Shown here one piece after another: positions 40,101-48,749 of a stretch of 64,000 nt of DNA. Each line of letters begins with the position of its first letter. Positions within the stretch are counted from its first letter, which is position 1. The notes under the pieces were generated by a model. The model was not told where the DNA came from, did no database searches, and was given only the letters and a program-made list of their open reading frames with translations. Both the position numbers and the translations under genes were made by a program. This DNA comes from Pseudobutyrivibrio sp. OR37 (GTDB taxonomy: Bacteria; Bacillota; Clostridia; Lachnospirales; Lachnospiraceae): positions 1-64,000 of the forward strand of contig NZ_FOQF01000008.1 of assembly GCF_900113655.1 (NCBI RefSeq). Reading direction: 5' to 3'.

Positions 40101-42380
40101 TCAGCTTTGCCTTGAAATTAGGTACGCCTGCCCAAGGCAAAGTCCCCCATCTCCCGGTGGAAGCTGCTGGGAAGTATAAACGCTAAAGCCTCTTTCTTCC
40201 AATCCCTTTATTACCCCTTCTAACAGGATACGATTCAGGAAGGTTCCTCCTGATAGAGCTATCTGTTTTTTATCATCAAGCTGTGACGCATTTTTCTCTG
40301 CGATACTGACAACATATTTTGCCACCCCATCTATAAAGCCTCTGGCAAGACTAGCTTTTGATGCTCCATTTGATATCGCATATACGATATCTTCAAACAG
40401 CTTTTTTGTATCTCCATTTTCATCTATTGATAATGGGTACGAATCATTTGTTAAAGCCGCCACATTTTCAAGCTCAATTGGAGCCTGGCCTTCGTAGGAA
40501 TTGTAGTGACATATTTCAAGAAGGGCCGATACTGCATCAAACAATCTTCCCATGGATGTGGATGTGACTGTGTTTATATTGTTATCAATGGCCGCTTTTA
40601 TAAGCTGCTGCTCCATGGAATCCTTGTTTGCATCTGGTAGCTGTAGCCCATAGTTATGAAGCATCCCCGTCAAAATGGTATCGCAATTCTTAGCGCCTTC
40701 ATCTCCGCCTATAAGCTTCATAGGCTTCAGGTGAGCAATTCGCGTCATCTCAGATATTCCATCCCACAGGAATGTTTCGCTTCCCCATATACTTCCATCA
40801 TCACCATAGCCTGTTCCATCAAATGCGAAACCAAGCACCTTACCTGTTAGCTTATGTTCTGCAATCACCGATGCAACATGGGCTTTATGATGTTGAATCT
40901 GAATTAGCTTCAGATTAGCATTCTCAGCTGCCTCTTCTCCTGATTTTCTGCTGAAATAGCCAGGGTGCTTGTCCACTGCCATAACTTCTGGCGCAAATCC
41001 AAATATACGCTCCATAGCCGCCTTTTCATTCTGATAGAAATGCTGACAGCTAACGGATTCCATATCACCTAAATACTGGCTCACATAGGCTAATCCATTT
41101 TTCACATAGCAAAAGCTGGATTTAAGATCTCCACCTGCCGCAAACAATTCACCTGAGATATCCACACTGATAGGGTTTGGAACATAGCCCCTTGCACGTC
41201 TTATGAACTGCTGTCTACCGCAAACCACCTTCATTACAGAATCATCCATTGGACGAAGGATTCTTCTGTTATGGCTAAGTATTCCAATTGGAGTGTCCTC
41301 TATCTCTTTTGAAGCCACTCTTTCCTTTAGCCAGTTAAGCATTTTATTATCATCCGTTTCAAGCACATCCCCACTGGCATTTCCACTAGTCATAATGATT
41401 GGGCCAAGCTTTTCTGCCAGCAAAATCTGCACAGGATTACATGGAAGCATGGCACCTATAGAAGGACTGGTTAGACATACGTTGTCTGCAAGCTTCTTTT
41501 TATTATCGTATATATGTTTTAACAAAACGATAGGTCTGGCAGGGCCTTCCAAAAGCTCCTGCTCCTGGTCATTTACCTCGCAATAATCCCTAACAGAATC
41601 CACATCAGGGAACATCACTGCAAATGCCTTTGCCTCCCTATGCTTTAATATTCTAAGAGCAGCCACAGCCTTCTCATCAAAGGGATTACAGCACAGATGA
41701 TATCCACCAATATCCTTCACCGCCAGGATTCCACCTGCTGCAATAACATCAACTGCCTTTTCAAATGTATCTTCTGATTTTTCTACACCTGCCACCTGCT
41801 CAAAAGAAAGCCTTGGGCCACAGTCCTTGCAGGCAATAGTCTGGGCATGACGTCTCCTATCCAGCTTTCCTGTATATTCCTTCTCACACTCTGGGCACAT
41901 TTCAAAATCACCCATGGTGATAGTATCTCTATCGTATGGCAAGCTTTCTATTATGGAATATCTAGGCCCACAGATAGTACAGCTAATAAATGGATGCAAA
42001 TATCTTCTGTTGTTAGGATCTAGCAATTCCTCTTTACATTTATCACAGGTACAAATATCCGCAGGAATCAGCGGAAGATTTGCCTTCACATCACTGTCAG
42101 ATTCAATAATCTTAAACTGATGAGCTGATGAAAGCTCCACATCACTTTCTTGAAGCTCCTCTTCATCGATTGATGTGACAAATCCTCCTGTTGGCACATC
42201 CTTGCTAAGCCTGTTCTTTAACTCATCAAGCTTTGTCTCATCTCCTAATGCTACCACAGTAACAATGCCGCCAGTATTTCTAACATATCCTTCTATATTA
42301 AGTTCATCTGCCAGCTTGGCCACCCAAGGTCTATATCCAATCCCCTGCACCAAGCCCTTAATCGTATATTTCCTAATCAT
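40101..42380 (-). CDS. hypF: Carbamoyltransferase HypF
   Basis: About 759 residues. An acylphosphatase domain (1-90, GLVQGIGYRPWVAKLA) is followed by paired zinc-finger motifs (CTCDKC, CTICG, CPEC, CKDCG), a YrdC-like domain (about 200-380) and a Kae1-like C-terminal domain with HHKAHVASV and FDGTGYGDDG. It forms the carbamoyl group that becomes the hydrogenase cyanide ligands. The ATG at 42380 follows AAGG at a good distance; an open frame begins with TTG at 42398. First of the hyp genes. Confidence 0.96.
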   Translation of the reverse strand: MIRKYTIKGLVQGIGYRPWVAKLADELNIEGYVRNTGGIVTVVALGDETKLDELKNRLSKDVPTGGFVTSIDEEELQESDVELSSAHQFKIIESDSDVKANLPLIPADICTCDKCKEELLDPNNRRYLHPFISCTICGPRYSIIESLPYDRDTITMGDFEMCPECEKEYTGKLDRRRHAQTIACKDCGPRLSFEQVAGVEKSEDTFEKAVDVIAAGGILAVKDIGGYHLCCNPFDEKAVAALRILKHREAKAFAVMFPDVDSVRDYCEVNDQEQELLEGPARPIVLLKHIYDNKKKLADNVCLTSPSIGAMLPCNPVQILLAEKLGPIIMTSGNASGDVLETDDNKMLNWLKERVASKEIEDTPIGILSHNRRILRPMDDSVMKVVCGRQQFIRRARGYVPNPISVDISGELFAAGGDLKSSFCYVKNGLAYVSQYLGDMESVSCQHFYQNEKAAMERIFGFAPEVMAVDKHPGYFSRKSGEEAAENANLKLIQIQHHKAHVASVIAEHKLTGKVLGFAFDGTGYGDDGSIWGSETFLWDGISEMTRIAHLKPMKLIGGDEGAKNCDTILTGMLHNYGLQLPDANKDSMEQQLIKAAIDNNINTVTSTSMGRLFDAVSALLEICHYNSYEGQAPIELENVAALTNDSYPLSIDENGDTKKLFEDIVYAISNGASKASLARGFIDGVAKYVVSIAEKNASQLDDKKQIALSGGTFLNRILLEGVIKGLEERGFSVYTSQQLPPGDGGLCLGQAYLISRQS

Positions 42381-42461
42381 CAAACTTTCCTTCAACAATA
42401 GTCTTTGCCTATTTTAACACTTTCTAACGAATATTTCACTTTGTATGCAGAACCGCATCTC

Positions 42462-42747
42462 TTAATCGGCTAATGCAATACTTGAATTGACATGTCGAGA
42501 AAGACTCTAGGCCCTATCTTAGTTGCCTTGGAACGAGCTTAGTAAAATAAAAAGTGAGTTTCACATATATTGGCATGAACCGCTAGGATGGCGGTTCAAG
42601 TGCGTAAGCAACACGATGTTGCATGGAGCACGGTGCCTATATATGAGAAACCCACTTTTTTAATTTTACTTAGCGAGTGTAGTGGCAAATAAGATAGGGC
42701 CTAGAGCCTTTCTCGACATGTCACTCAGCCTAAGGTATTAGCCGATT
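42462..42747. other. Large palindromic, multi-helix element between hypF and uppP (gene-free stretch)
   Basis: No protein gene lies between 42381 and 42737. The outer arms TTAATCGGCTAAT recur inverted at 42462-42474 and at the uppP stop (about 42735-42747). A 40-bp near-perfect inverted repeat follows (42488-42527 with 42684-42723), then an inner pair (42543-42574 with 42634-42666). The centre holds hairpin GAACCGC/GCGGTTC (42577-42597) and a GTGC/GCAC stem capped by GCAAC/GTTGC. The inner stem is flanked by T-tracts on both strands, so it may also terminate transcription. A MITE-like mobile element or a structured RNA gene are both possible. Confidence 0.75.
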
Positions 42748-43595
42748 AAACCTGCGATGCCGCAGACAACGACGATAACGCCAAGGATGATTCGGTACCA
42801 TCCAAACACCTTGAAATCGTGCTTCTTGATGTAGCTCATTAGGAACTTGATTACGAACATTGATACTGCGAAGGCTACTACCATACCAACAAGAAGAATG
42901 GCTGCTTCCATGCCTGTGAATGAAAATCCGAACTTAAGGATTTTAAGAAGGCTGGCGCCAAACATTACAGGGATTGCAAGGTAAAAGGTGTACTCTGCTG
43001 CAACTGTACGTGAAACTCCGATTAAAAGGGCGCCTACGATAGTTGCTCCTGAACGTGATGTACCAGGAAAAATAGCAGCGATAAGCTGGAACATACCAAT
43101 TAAAAATGCTGTTGTGTATGTGATATCTGCTACTGCGTTAATCTTAGCGCTGTGGCCAGATTTCATATTTTCAACTACGATAAATGCTACACCAAAAATG
43201 ATAAGCATGATTGCTACTGTAGTGTAGTTGTAGAAAAGTGCTTCAAAAACATCATCCCAAAGGAGTCCTACGATGGCTGCTGGAACGCAAGAAACCAGAA
43301 TGTGGAACCAAAGTACGAAAATATCTGTCTTAATCCATGCTCCGATGCCACTCTTTGTTAAAGGTGCCTTGTTGTTCTTTTTACCAAATGGCCAAATCTG
43401 ATTCCAGAAAATAAGAACTACTGCAAGGATTGCGCCAAGCTGAATAACTACCTGGAACATGCTGTAGAATTCTTCTGAAACGTCAAGCTTAACGATTTCG
43501 TCTAAAAGAATCATGTGGCCTGTGCTACTGATTGGGAGCCATTCTGTGATACCCTCAACAATACCAAATAATATAGCTTTTAATATCTCTAACAT
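42738..43595 (-). CDS. uppP: Undecaprenyl-diphosphatase UppP (BacA)
   Basis: About 285 residues, integral membrane. The signatures EGITEWLPISSTGH near the N-terminus and PGTSRSGATIVGALL mid-protein are the two catalytic motifs. It recycles undecaprenyl pyrophosphate for cell-wall synthesis. The ATG at 43595 has GGAGG eight bases upstream; the open frame extends further but overlaps the relQ terminator. Its last codons form one arm of the palindromic element. Confidence 0.96.
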   Translation of the reverse strand: MLEILKAILFGIVEGITEWLPISSTGHMILLDEIVKLDVSEEFYSMFQVVIQLGAILAVVLIFWNQIWPFGKKNNKAPLTKSGIGAWIKTDIFVLWFHILVSCVPAAIVGLLWDDVFEALFYNYTTVAIMLIIFGVAFIVVENMKSGHSAKINAVADITYTTAFLIGMFQLIAAIFPGTSRSGATIVGALLIGVSRTVAAEYTFYLAIPVMFGASLLKILKFGFSFTGMEAAILLVGMVVAFAVSMFVIKFLMSYIKKHDFKVFGWYRIILGVIVVVCGIAGLIG

Positions 43596-43610
43596 AAAAT
43601 TATCCTCCAT

Positions 43611-43646
43611 AAAAAAAAATGAACTGTCGTTATACACGACAGCTCA
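43611..43646 (-). terminator. Terminator of the small alarmone synthetase gene
   Basis: On the minus strand TGAGCTGTCGT/ACGACAGTTCA (43646-43636 with 43630-43620, one G-T pair) is followed by nine T. It sits only about 16 bases upstream of the uppP start codon. Confidence 0.85.
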
Positions 43647-43658
43647 TATTATATTACA

Positions 43659-44351
43659 TTAAATATTTTCTTTCCAGTTGTTCTTGTGGCGCTGCTCAGC
43701 CTTGAGTTTCTCTTCCTCTTGGTGCTTCGTTTGCATGATAGCCTCATTCAACTGAAGCATCTTGGTATCCATCATTGAAACGATTTCAGAACACTCTCTT
43801 AAATCGCGGCTGATATAATCTGGTGCATTACCCTCGAACTTGTAGTAGATTTTGTGCTCTAAGCTTGCCCAGAAATCCATGCCGATGGTACGTATTTGAA
43901 TTTCTACCTTTGTATCAACTGTCTTGTCTGACAGATAGATAGGAATAGTAACAAGCATGTGATAGCTCTTATAACCAGATATCTTTGGATTTTTAATATA
44001 ATCCTTGATAGAGATAACAGTAACATCTGCCTGGCGGCCAATCATTTCTGCTATCTGGTAAATATCCGATGTGAAGGAGCATACAATTCTGACACCTGCA
44101 ATATCGTTACAATGCTCAATCATATTTGGGATAGAGATTTCATAGCCATTTTTCTTGAGCTTTTTAACAATACTTTCTGGAGTTTTTACTCTAGTTTTTA
44201 TGTATTCAATTGGATTATATTGATGTACTTGCTGAAATTCGTCGTTTAGAATCTCAACCTTGGTACGAAATTTTTTAATAGCTGATTCATAAAGTAGCAT
44301 GACAGTGTTCCATGAATTAACCCCGTCATCAGGAAACATTCCTATATCCAA
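43659..44351 (-). CDS. relQ: Small alarmone synthetase, RelQ/YjbM type
   Basis: 230 residues, synthetase domain only (no HD hydrolase). The GTP/ATP site motifs SGYKSYHMLV and VEIQIRTIGMDFWASLEHKI are clear. C-terminal helices resemble the RelQ oligomerisation region. It makes (p)ppGpp independently of the ribosome. A TTG start with GGAGGTGAT six bases upstream is most likely; an in-frame ATG lies four codons later. Confidence 0.93.
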   Translation of the reverse strand: MDIGMFPDDGVNSWNTVMLLYESAIKKFRTKVEILNDEFQQVHQYNPIEYIKTRVKTPESIVKKLKKNGYEISIPNMIEHCNDIAGVRIVCSFTSDIYQIAEMIGRQADVTVISIKDYIKNPKISGYKSYHMLVTIPIYLSDKTVDTKVEIQIRTIGMDFWASLEHKIYYKFEGNAPDYISRDLRECSEIVSMMDTKMLQLNEAIMQTKHQEEEKLKAEQRHKNNWKENI

Positions 44352-44431
44352 AAAGAATCACCTCCCCGTTTTTATTACAAATATATAATACCATAAAACC
44401 ACAAAAAATTTTATTAAGTCTTTATTAATTT

Positions 44432-45796
44432 TTAGTTATGCCAAACATGCTGTGTATCGTAAGCGTGGGTCCAATCCTGTGTTAAAAGCCATATCGTAAA
44501 TACGATAGTTGAGCATGCCCATGTAAGAGGATAACACCAGCTGATAGTGGTAAACTTTGGAATGTAATGTACTGCGATAGTTACATATACAATTCTAACT
44601 CCACACCAGAAGGTAAGCATGGTAACCATTGGGATTATTGATTTCCCTGCCCCTCGCATTACACCTGCTGCACAATGTGAATATGCCAGCAGACAATAGA
44701 AAAATGCACATGTGGCAACCTGCATATGACCAAATAAAATATCCTTAGGGTTCTTTATAAATATACTTAGAAGTGGATCTGCAAACAGATAGAAGGCAAG
44801 ACCTATCACCTCTGCCAGCACCACACCTACAATAATGCTAAATCTGGCTCCCTTTTTAGCTCTATCATACTGGCGAGCACCAAGATTCTGGCTAATAAAT
44901 GTAGGCACTGCCATTGAAATACTGTTGATAGGCAAGAATACAAAGCCTTCAATCTTTGCATAGGCTCCCATACCGTTCATAGCGTGTGGACCAAAGGCAT
45001 TGATGTTTTTCTGAACAACAATATTTCCAATTGAGATTACGGAATTCTGTAATCCCATAGGAAGTCCCTGTACAAGAATCTGATGAATAATCCTTGGATG
45101 CCAAATAAAAATCTTCGATAGCTTAACACCTGTGTAGTCATCGGTGCGAAGCAATCTAATGAAGCATAGTAGTGCTGATAATCCCTGTGAAATAACAGTA
45201 GCTGCTGCGGCACCAACTACACCAGTGTGCAAGTAAGCAACAAATAGCAAATCCAAGCCAACATTTATCACAGAAGATATAAGCAGATAAATAAGTGGAT
45301 GGAAGCTGTCTCCCACAGAACGCATTATGTTCATAAAGGTGTTGTATAAAACGATAGTTGCTATACCACCAAAATAGATTCTAAAATACTGCAAGCTATA
45401 TGGCAGTACCTCAGCTGGTGTATCTATTATTCGAAGCATAAATGGAACAAATATCAATCCAATAACAGTAGCTACAGCAGAACAAATAAGAGCAAAAAGT
45501 ACGTTGCTGTGAATAGAATTTACAACATTCTCCTTATCTCCTGCGCCAAAATATCTACTGATGATAATTCCACCACCAGCTCCCATGCCGCCGAAAAATC
45601 CAACAATAAAAAAGCTCAAAGCACCGCCAGAGCTAATGGCTGCAAATGCATTACTTTCTGCAAAATTTCCTACAACCCAAGCATCAGCTATATTATAAAG
45701 CTGCTGCAAAAGTTGACCAATAAAAAGGGGGATGCAAAACTGAATCATCCCCCTTACAATTGAACCATTTAACAAATCAACCGATTTTTTATTCAT
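44432..45796 (-). CDS. MATE-family multidrug/sodium antiporter
   Basis: 454 residues with about twelve membrane helices. MIQFCIPLFIGQLLQQLYNIADAW-type N-terminus and the repeated NorM-like halves (FIVGFFGGMGAGGG; FVFLPINSISMAVPTFISQNLGA) define the MATE family. Exports cationic compounds using Na+ or H+; the substrate is unknown. AGAGG precedes the ATG. No regulator is linked. Confidence 0.94.
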   Translation of the reverse strand: MNKKSVDLLNGSIVRGMIQFCIPLFIGQLLQQLYNIADAWVVGNFAESNAFAAISSGGALSFFIVGFFGGMGAGGGIIISRYFGAGDKENVVNSIHSNVLFALICSAVATVIGLIFVPFMLRIIDTPAEVLPYSLQYFRIYFGGIATIVLYNTFMNIMRSVGDSFHPLIYLLISSVINVGLDLLFVAYLHTGVVGAAAATVISQGLSALLCFIRLLRTDDYTGVKLSKIFIWHPRIIHQILVQGLPMGLQNSVISIGNIVVQKNINAFGPHAMNGMGAYAKIEGFVFLPINSISMAVPTFISQNLGARQYDRAKKGARFSIIVGVVLAEVIGLAFYLFADPLLSIFIKNPKDILFGHMQVATCAFFYCLLAYSHCAAGVMRGAGKSIIPMVTMLTFWCGVRIVYVTIAVHYIPKFTTISWCYPLTWACSTIVFTIWLLTQDWTHAYDTQHVWHN

Positions 45797-45846
45797 AAGT
45801 ACCTCTTCAGTCAGCTAGCGCTGACAGCTTCCCTTCATGGTGAAGC

Positions 45847-46110
45847 CTAATCTTCTTCTATAATGTGAATCTCTAAGTAATCAAATGGAATCTCGTCAAC
45901 AAAATTGTCGCTACTAAATCTGGCTTTTCCGTGGCGTTTGAACTCTCTGATAGTGGAATCCAGCCAAACCGGTTTACTTGTATCAAACTCATAACACGCC
46001 TTATCTACAGCATTAAAAATCTTATGTGTGCGAGTATCTTCCGATTCATCCTCCACCATAAAATCATGCAGCATGTGATTATCTTTCCATGATTTAAACC
46101 ATATACGCAT
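45847..46110 (-). CDS. Small conserved-looking protein of unknown function
   Basis: About 87 residues, acidic, no membrane segment. The ATG at 46110 is preferred because TTAGAGGATAATGTT places AGAGG at a normal distance; the frame is open to 46134. It follows the HAD-like gene closely and is probably in its operon. The family is not recognised. Confidence 0.65.
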   Translation of the reverse strand: MRIWFKSWKDNHMLHDFMVEDESEDTRTHKIFNAVDKACYEFDTSKPVWLDSTIREFKRHGKARFSSDNFVDEIPFDYLEIHIIEED

Positions 46111-46142
46111 AACATTATCCTCTAAGCATTTCAAAAATCCTA

Positions 46143-46667
46143 TTACCTAGGTAAATTTTTTATATGCTCTGCTCTCTTAATTATTTTATCTTTCCAATCA
46201 TCATCCTGGGCATCAAGCTGATATGTTTTGAAGCCATACTGTGGCCCCATTGTGCATACCACACTTTCGTCATCAATATGCAGTGATATGCGATATCTGC
46301 TTGGCAGCTTCTGTGGAAGTATCATTTTGTTGTCTCTTTGTACTTCCTTCAAATGACGTTGAGCGTTTATTATACCATCAAAATGAATTTTGTAGTGCTT
46401 AAAAAGTCCTTTTATATATCTTTCTGTTCTAAAAGAAGATGTATAAACCCATACCTCGTAGCCCAGGGCCTGCAGCTCATTAATAAGCTCCGGCGTGCCT
46501 AATCTAAGTCTTTCCTTGTAAATATGATTGAACGGAAAATGTAAAGGTTTCTCTGTCTTATGAGTTTGAGGAGATACAAATAATACCTCATCCAAATCAA
46601 ATGATACCCTCATCTTTTCATTATGTTCTTTTTGTCGAAGCCCTTTTAATGTCATACCCCTGGCCAT
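46143..46667 (-). CDS. HAD-superfamily-like phosphatase
   Basis: 174 residues. Motif I is VSFDLDEVLF (DxD with the nucleophile Asp), motif II VWVYTSSFRTE, and a late acidic motif LHIDDES. This is a small HAD enzyme with only a minimal cap. Substrate unknown. Start uncertain: ATG at 46667 follows a possible 33-residue ORF by two bases; an ATG at 46613 directly before the motif is the alternative. Confidence 0.72.
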   Translation of the reverse strand: MARGMTLKGLRQKEHNEKMRVSFDLDEVLFVSPQTHKTEKPLHFPFNHIYKERLRLGTPELINELQALGYEVWVYTSSFRTERYIKGLFKHYKIHFDGIINAQRHLKEVQRDNKMILPQKLPSRYRISLHIDDESVVCTMGPQYGFKTYQLDAQDDDWKDKIIKRAEHIKNLPR

Positions 46668-46669
46668 CC

Positions 46670-46771
46670 TTATACATTAAGTCCCTTTATGATGTCGATT
46701 ACTGCTTTAGACCAATTATCCTTATCTGCGATATCATATTCAAAAAAGTCTTTTGCAATATTATCAATCAT
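46670..46771 (-). CDS. Possible 33-residue peptide upstream of the HAD-like gene
   Basis: An ATG-to-TAA frame whose product starts MIDNIAKDFFEYDIADKDNW and ends KGLNV, with a protein-like composition. Its stop lies two bases before the HAD ATG, which would couple translation. No clear SD precedes it, so it may be non-coding leader. Confidence 0.35.
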   Translation of the reverse strand: MIDNIAKDFFEYDIADKDNWSKAVIDIIKGLNV

Positions 46772-46843
46772 TAATACTATATATAATATATCGGTTTATA
46801 TAAAAAATAAATGCCAATTTACATTGACATTTATCCCTTAAAT

Positions 46844-47650
46844 TTATTTTCTTTGCCTATGTGTCTCATACATAAGAAGACTCGCAGCAACCGACGCATT
46901 AAGAGATTCCAACTGTCCCTCCATAGGAATCTTAAGATAGCTTGTAGCTAATTCTGACATTTCATCAGAAAGACCATTTCCTTCATTTCCAATCATGAAA
47001 GCTGTAGGCCCAGTGAAATCCATTTCGTCGTAATAGCGATCCCCTTTTAAATGCGCAGCGTAAACTGATACGCTATGTTCATTTTCCAAGGTCTGAATTG
47101 TAGCTGCCAAATCTTTCACTATAATGTGTGGCACTCTAAAAATACTGCCCATGGTAGAACGCACAACCTTTGGTGAATACATATCCACCGAAGTAGAATT
47201 GATAATAATTCCTGTAGCGCCTGCACCTTCTGCAGTACGAATGATAGTGCCCATATTACCAGGATCCTGCAAAGTCTCAAGAATAATTACATGAGCAGGC
47301 TTATCAAGCCCCTTACCTAGCACATCCTCTAAAGTGAAATCCTGCATCTTAACAACAGCAAGCACGCCCTGTGGTGTCACTGTGTCACACATCAATTTGA
47401 ATACATTTGCTGTAACCTCTTCTAAAGGTGCATGTGGAGCCTTTTCGATGATGTCGTTTATAAACTCCTTGCCCTCTACTGAAGCCGCAAAGCCTTCAAT
47501 GTAATAAACAGCAGAAAGAAGCTCTCCTGGAACCTCCAGAACAGCCCTGATTCCCTCAACCACAAAAAGCCTTTGAGCTTTACGCTCTCTGGCTTTTTTG
47601 TTAAGTGCAATTATATTTTTGATTTGATTGTTATTCGTACTTGTAATCAT
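46844..47650 (-). CDS. SpoU/TrmH-family RNA 2'-O-ribose methyltransferase
   Basis: 268 residues. An N-terminal substrate-binding domain (NNQIKNIIALNKKARERK) is followed by the knotted SPOUT domain with ETLQDPGNMGTIIRTAEG, FMIGNEGNGLS and ESLNASVAASLLMYE, the three SpoU motifs. It probably methylates a tRNA or 23S rRNA ribose. The start lies within the last 20 bases of pfkA, so translation is coupled. Confidence 0.94.
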   Translation of the reverse strand: MITSTNNNQIKNIIALNKKARERKAQRLFVVEGIRAVLEVPGELLSAVYYIEGFAASVEGKEFINDIIEKAPHAPLEEVTANVFKLMCDTVTPQGVLAVVKMQDFTLEDVLGKGLDKPAHVIILETLQDPGNMGTIIRTAEGAGATGIIINSTSVDMYSPKVVRSTMGSIFRVPHIIVKDLAATIQTLENEHSVSVYAAHLKGDRYYDEMDFTGPTAFMIGNEGNGLSDEMSELATSYLKIPMEGQLESLNASVAASLLMYETHRQRK

Positions 47651-48620
47651 TGTTCAAAGATTTGCAAAGTGAGTACTGATACTCGTCAACGTCCTTCTTC
47701 ATAGCAAGTGCCTCGTCAATATCGAAATCAACGAACTCACCATGTCTGTAACCAACTACGCGGTTTGTCTTACCTTCGCAAAGAAGGTCAACTGCCATAG
47801 CACCCATTGTAGATGCGTATACACGATCCTTACATGTAGGTGAACCACCACGCTGCATGTGACCAAGGATAGTAGCACGTGTCTCAATACCTGTAGCTGC
47901 TTCAATACGCTTAGCCATAGATGTTGAATGACCGATACCCTCAGCATTGATAATGATATGATGCTGCTTACCCTTCTTACGGCCTTCGATGATATGGTTA
48001 ACAAGCTTCTGCTCATCATAATCATATCTCTCTGGAAGAAGAACATCCTCAGCACCATTAGCGATACCACACCATAAAGCGATGTAACCAGCGCCACGAC
48101 CCATTACCTCGATGATAGAGCAACGCTCGTGTGATGTAGATGTATCACGAACCTTATCGATAGCTTCCATAGCTGTGTTAACAGCTGTATCAAAACCGAT
48201 AGTATATTCTGTACATGCGATATCAAGATCGATAGTACCTGGAAGACCGATTGTGTTAATTCCATACTTAGAAATCTTCTGAGCACCCTTAAAAGAACCG
48301 TCACCACCGATAACAACAAGGCCATCGATACCTGCAGCGATTGCATTCTTAGCAGCCTTCTCCTGATACTCAGGATTAAGCATCTCTAAACAACGAGCTG
48401 TCTGAAGAATAGTACCGCCTCGCTGAATAGTCTCAGAAACGCTATGTGCGTTCATATCTATAATCTCACCAGATAATAATCCGGCGTAGCCTCTTCTAAT
48501 ACCTTTAACTTTCTTACCTCTAGCAATAGCCTGACGAACAACTGCACGGATAGCAGCATTCATACCAGGAGCATCACCGCCGGATGTAAGAACACCAATT
48601 GTGGTTACTTTATCTGCCAT
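47631..48620 (-). CDS. pfkA: ATP-dependent 6-phosphofructokinase
   Basis: About 329 residues. GVLTSGGDAPGMNAAIR, the GGDGSF loop (Gly favours ATP over pyrophosphate), and MGRGAGYIAL are standard. The catalytic loop reads GTIDLDI, where the consensus is GTIDNDI. It commits fructose-6-phosphate to glycolysis. The ATG at 48620 is chosen for AGGAGG ten bases upstream; 26 extra upstream codons are not family-like. The dnaE-pfkA order is common in Firmicutes. Confidence 0.95.
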   Translation of the reverse strand: MADKVTTIGVLTSGGDAPGMNAAIRAVVRQAIARGKKVKGIRRGYAGLLSGEIIDMNAHSVSETIQRGGTILQTARCLEMLNPEYQEKAAKNAIAAGIDGLVVIGGDGSFKGAQKISKYGINTIGLPGTIDLDIACTEYTIGFDTAVNTAMEAIDKVRDTSTSHERCSIIEVMGRGAGYIALWCGIANGAEDVLLPERYDYDEQKLVNHIIEGRKKGKQHHIIINAEGIGHSTSMAKRIEAATGIETRATILGHMQRGGSPTCKDRVYASTMGAMAVDLLCEGKTNRVVGYRHGEFVDFDIDEALAMKKDVDEYQYSLCKSLNNDYKYE

Positions 48621-48749
48621 TTTGATAAATCCTCCTAAAATAAATCCCTCTTTATAATAATTCCATCCTATTTTATCCTCTTTTGGCACCGTTTTCAATA
48701 TAAAACATGCAAAAAAACTAAGCTCATTTACACTATTTTTTAATTATTT

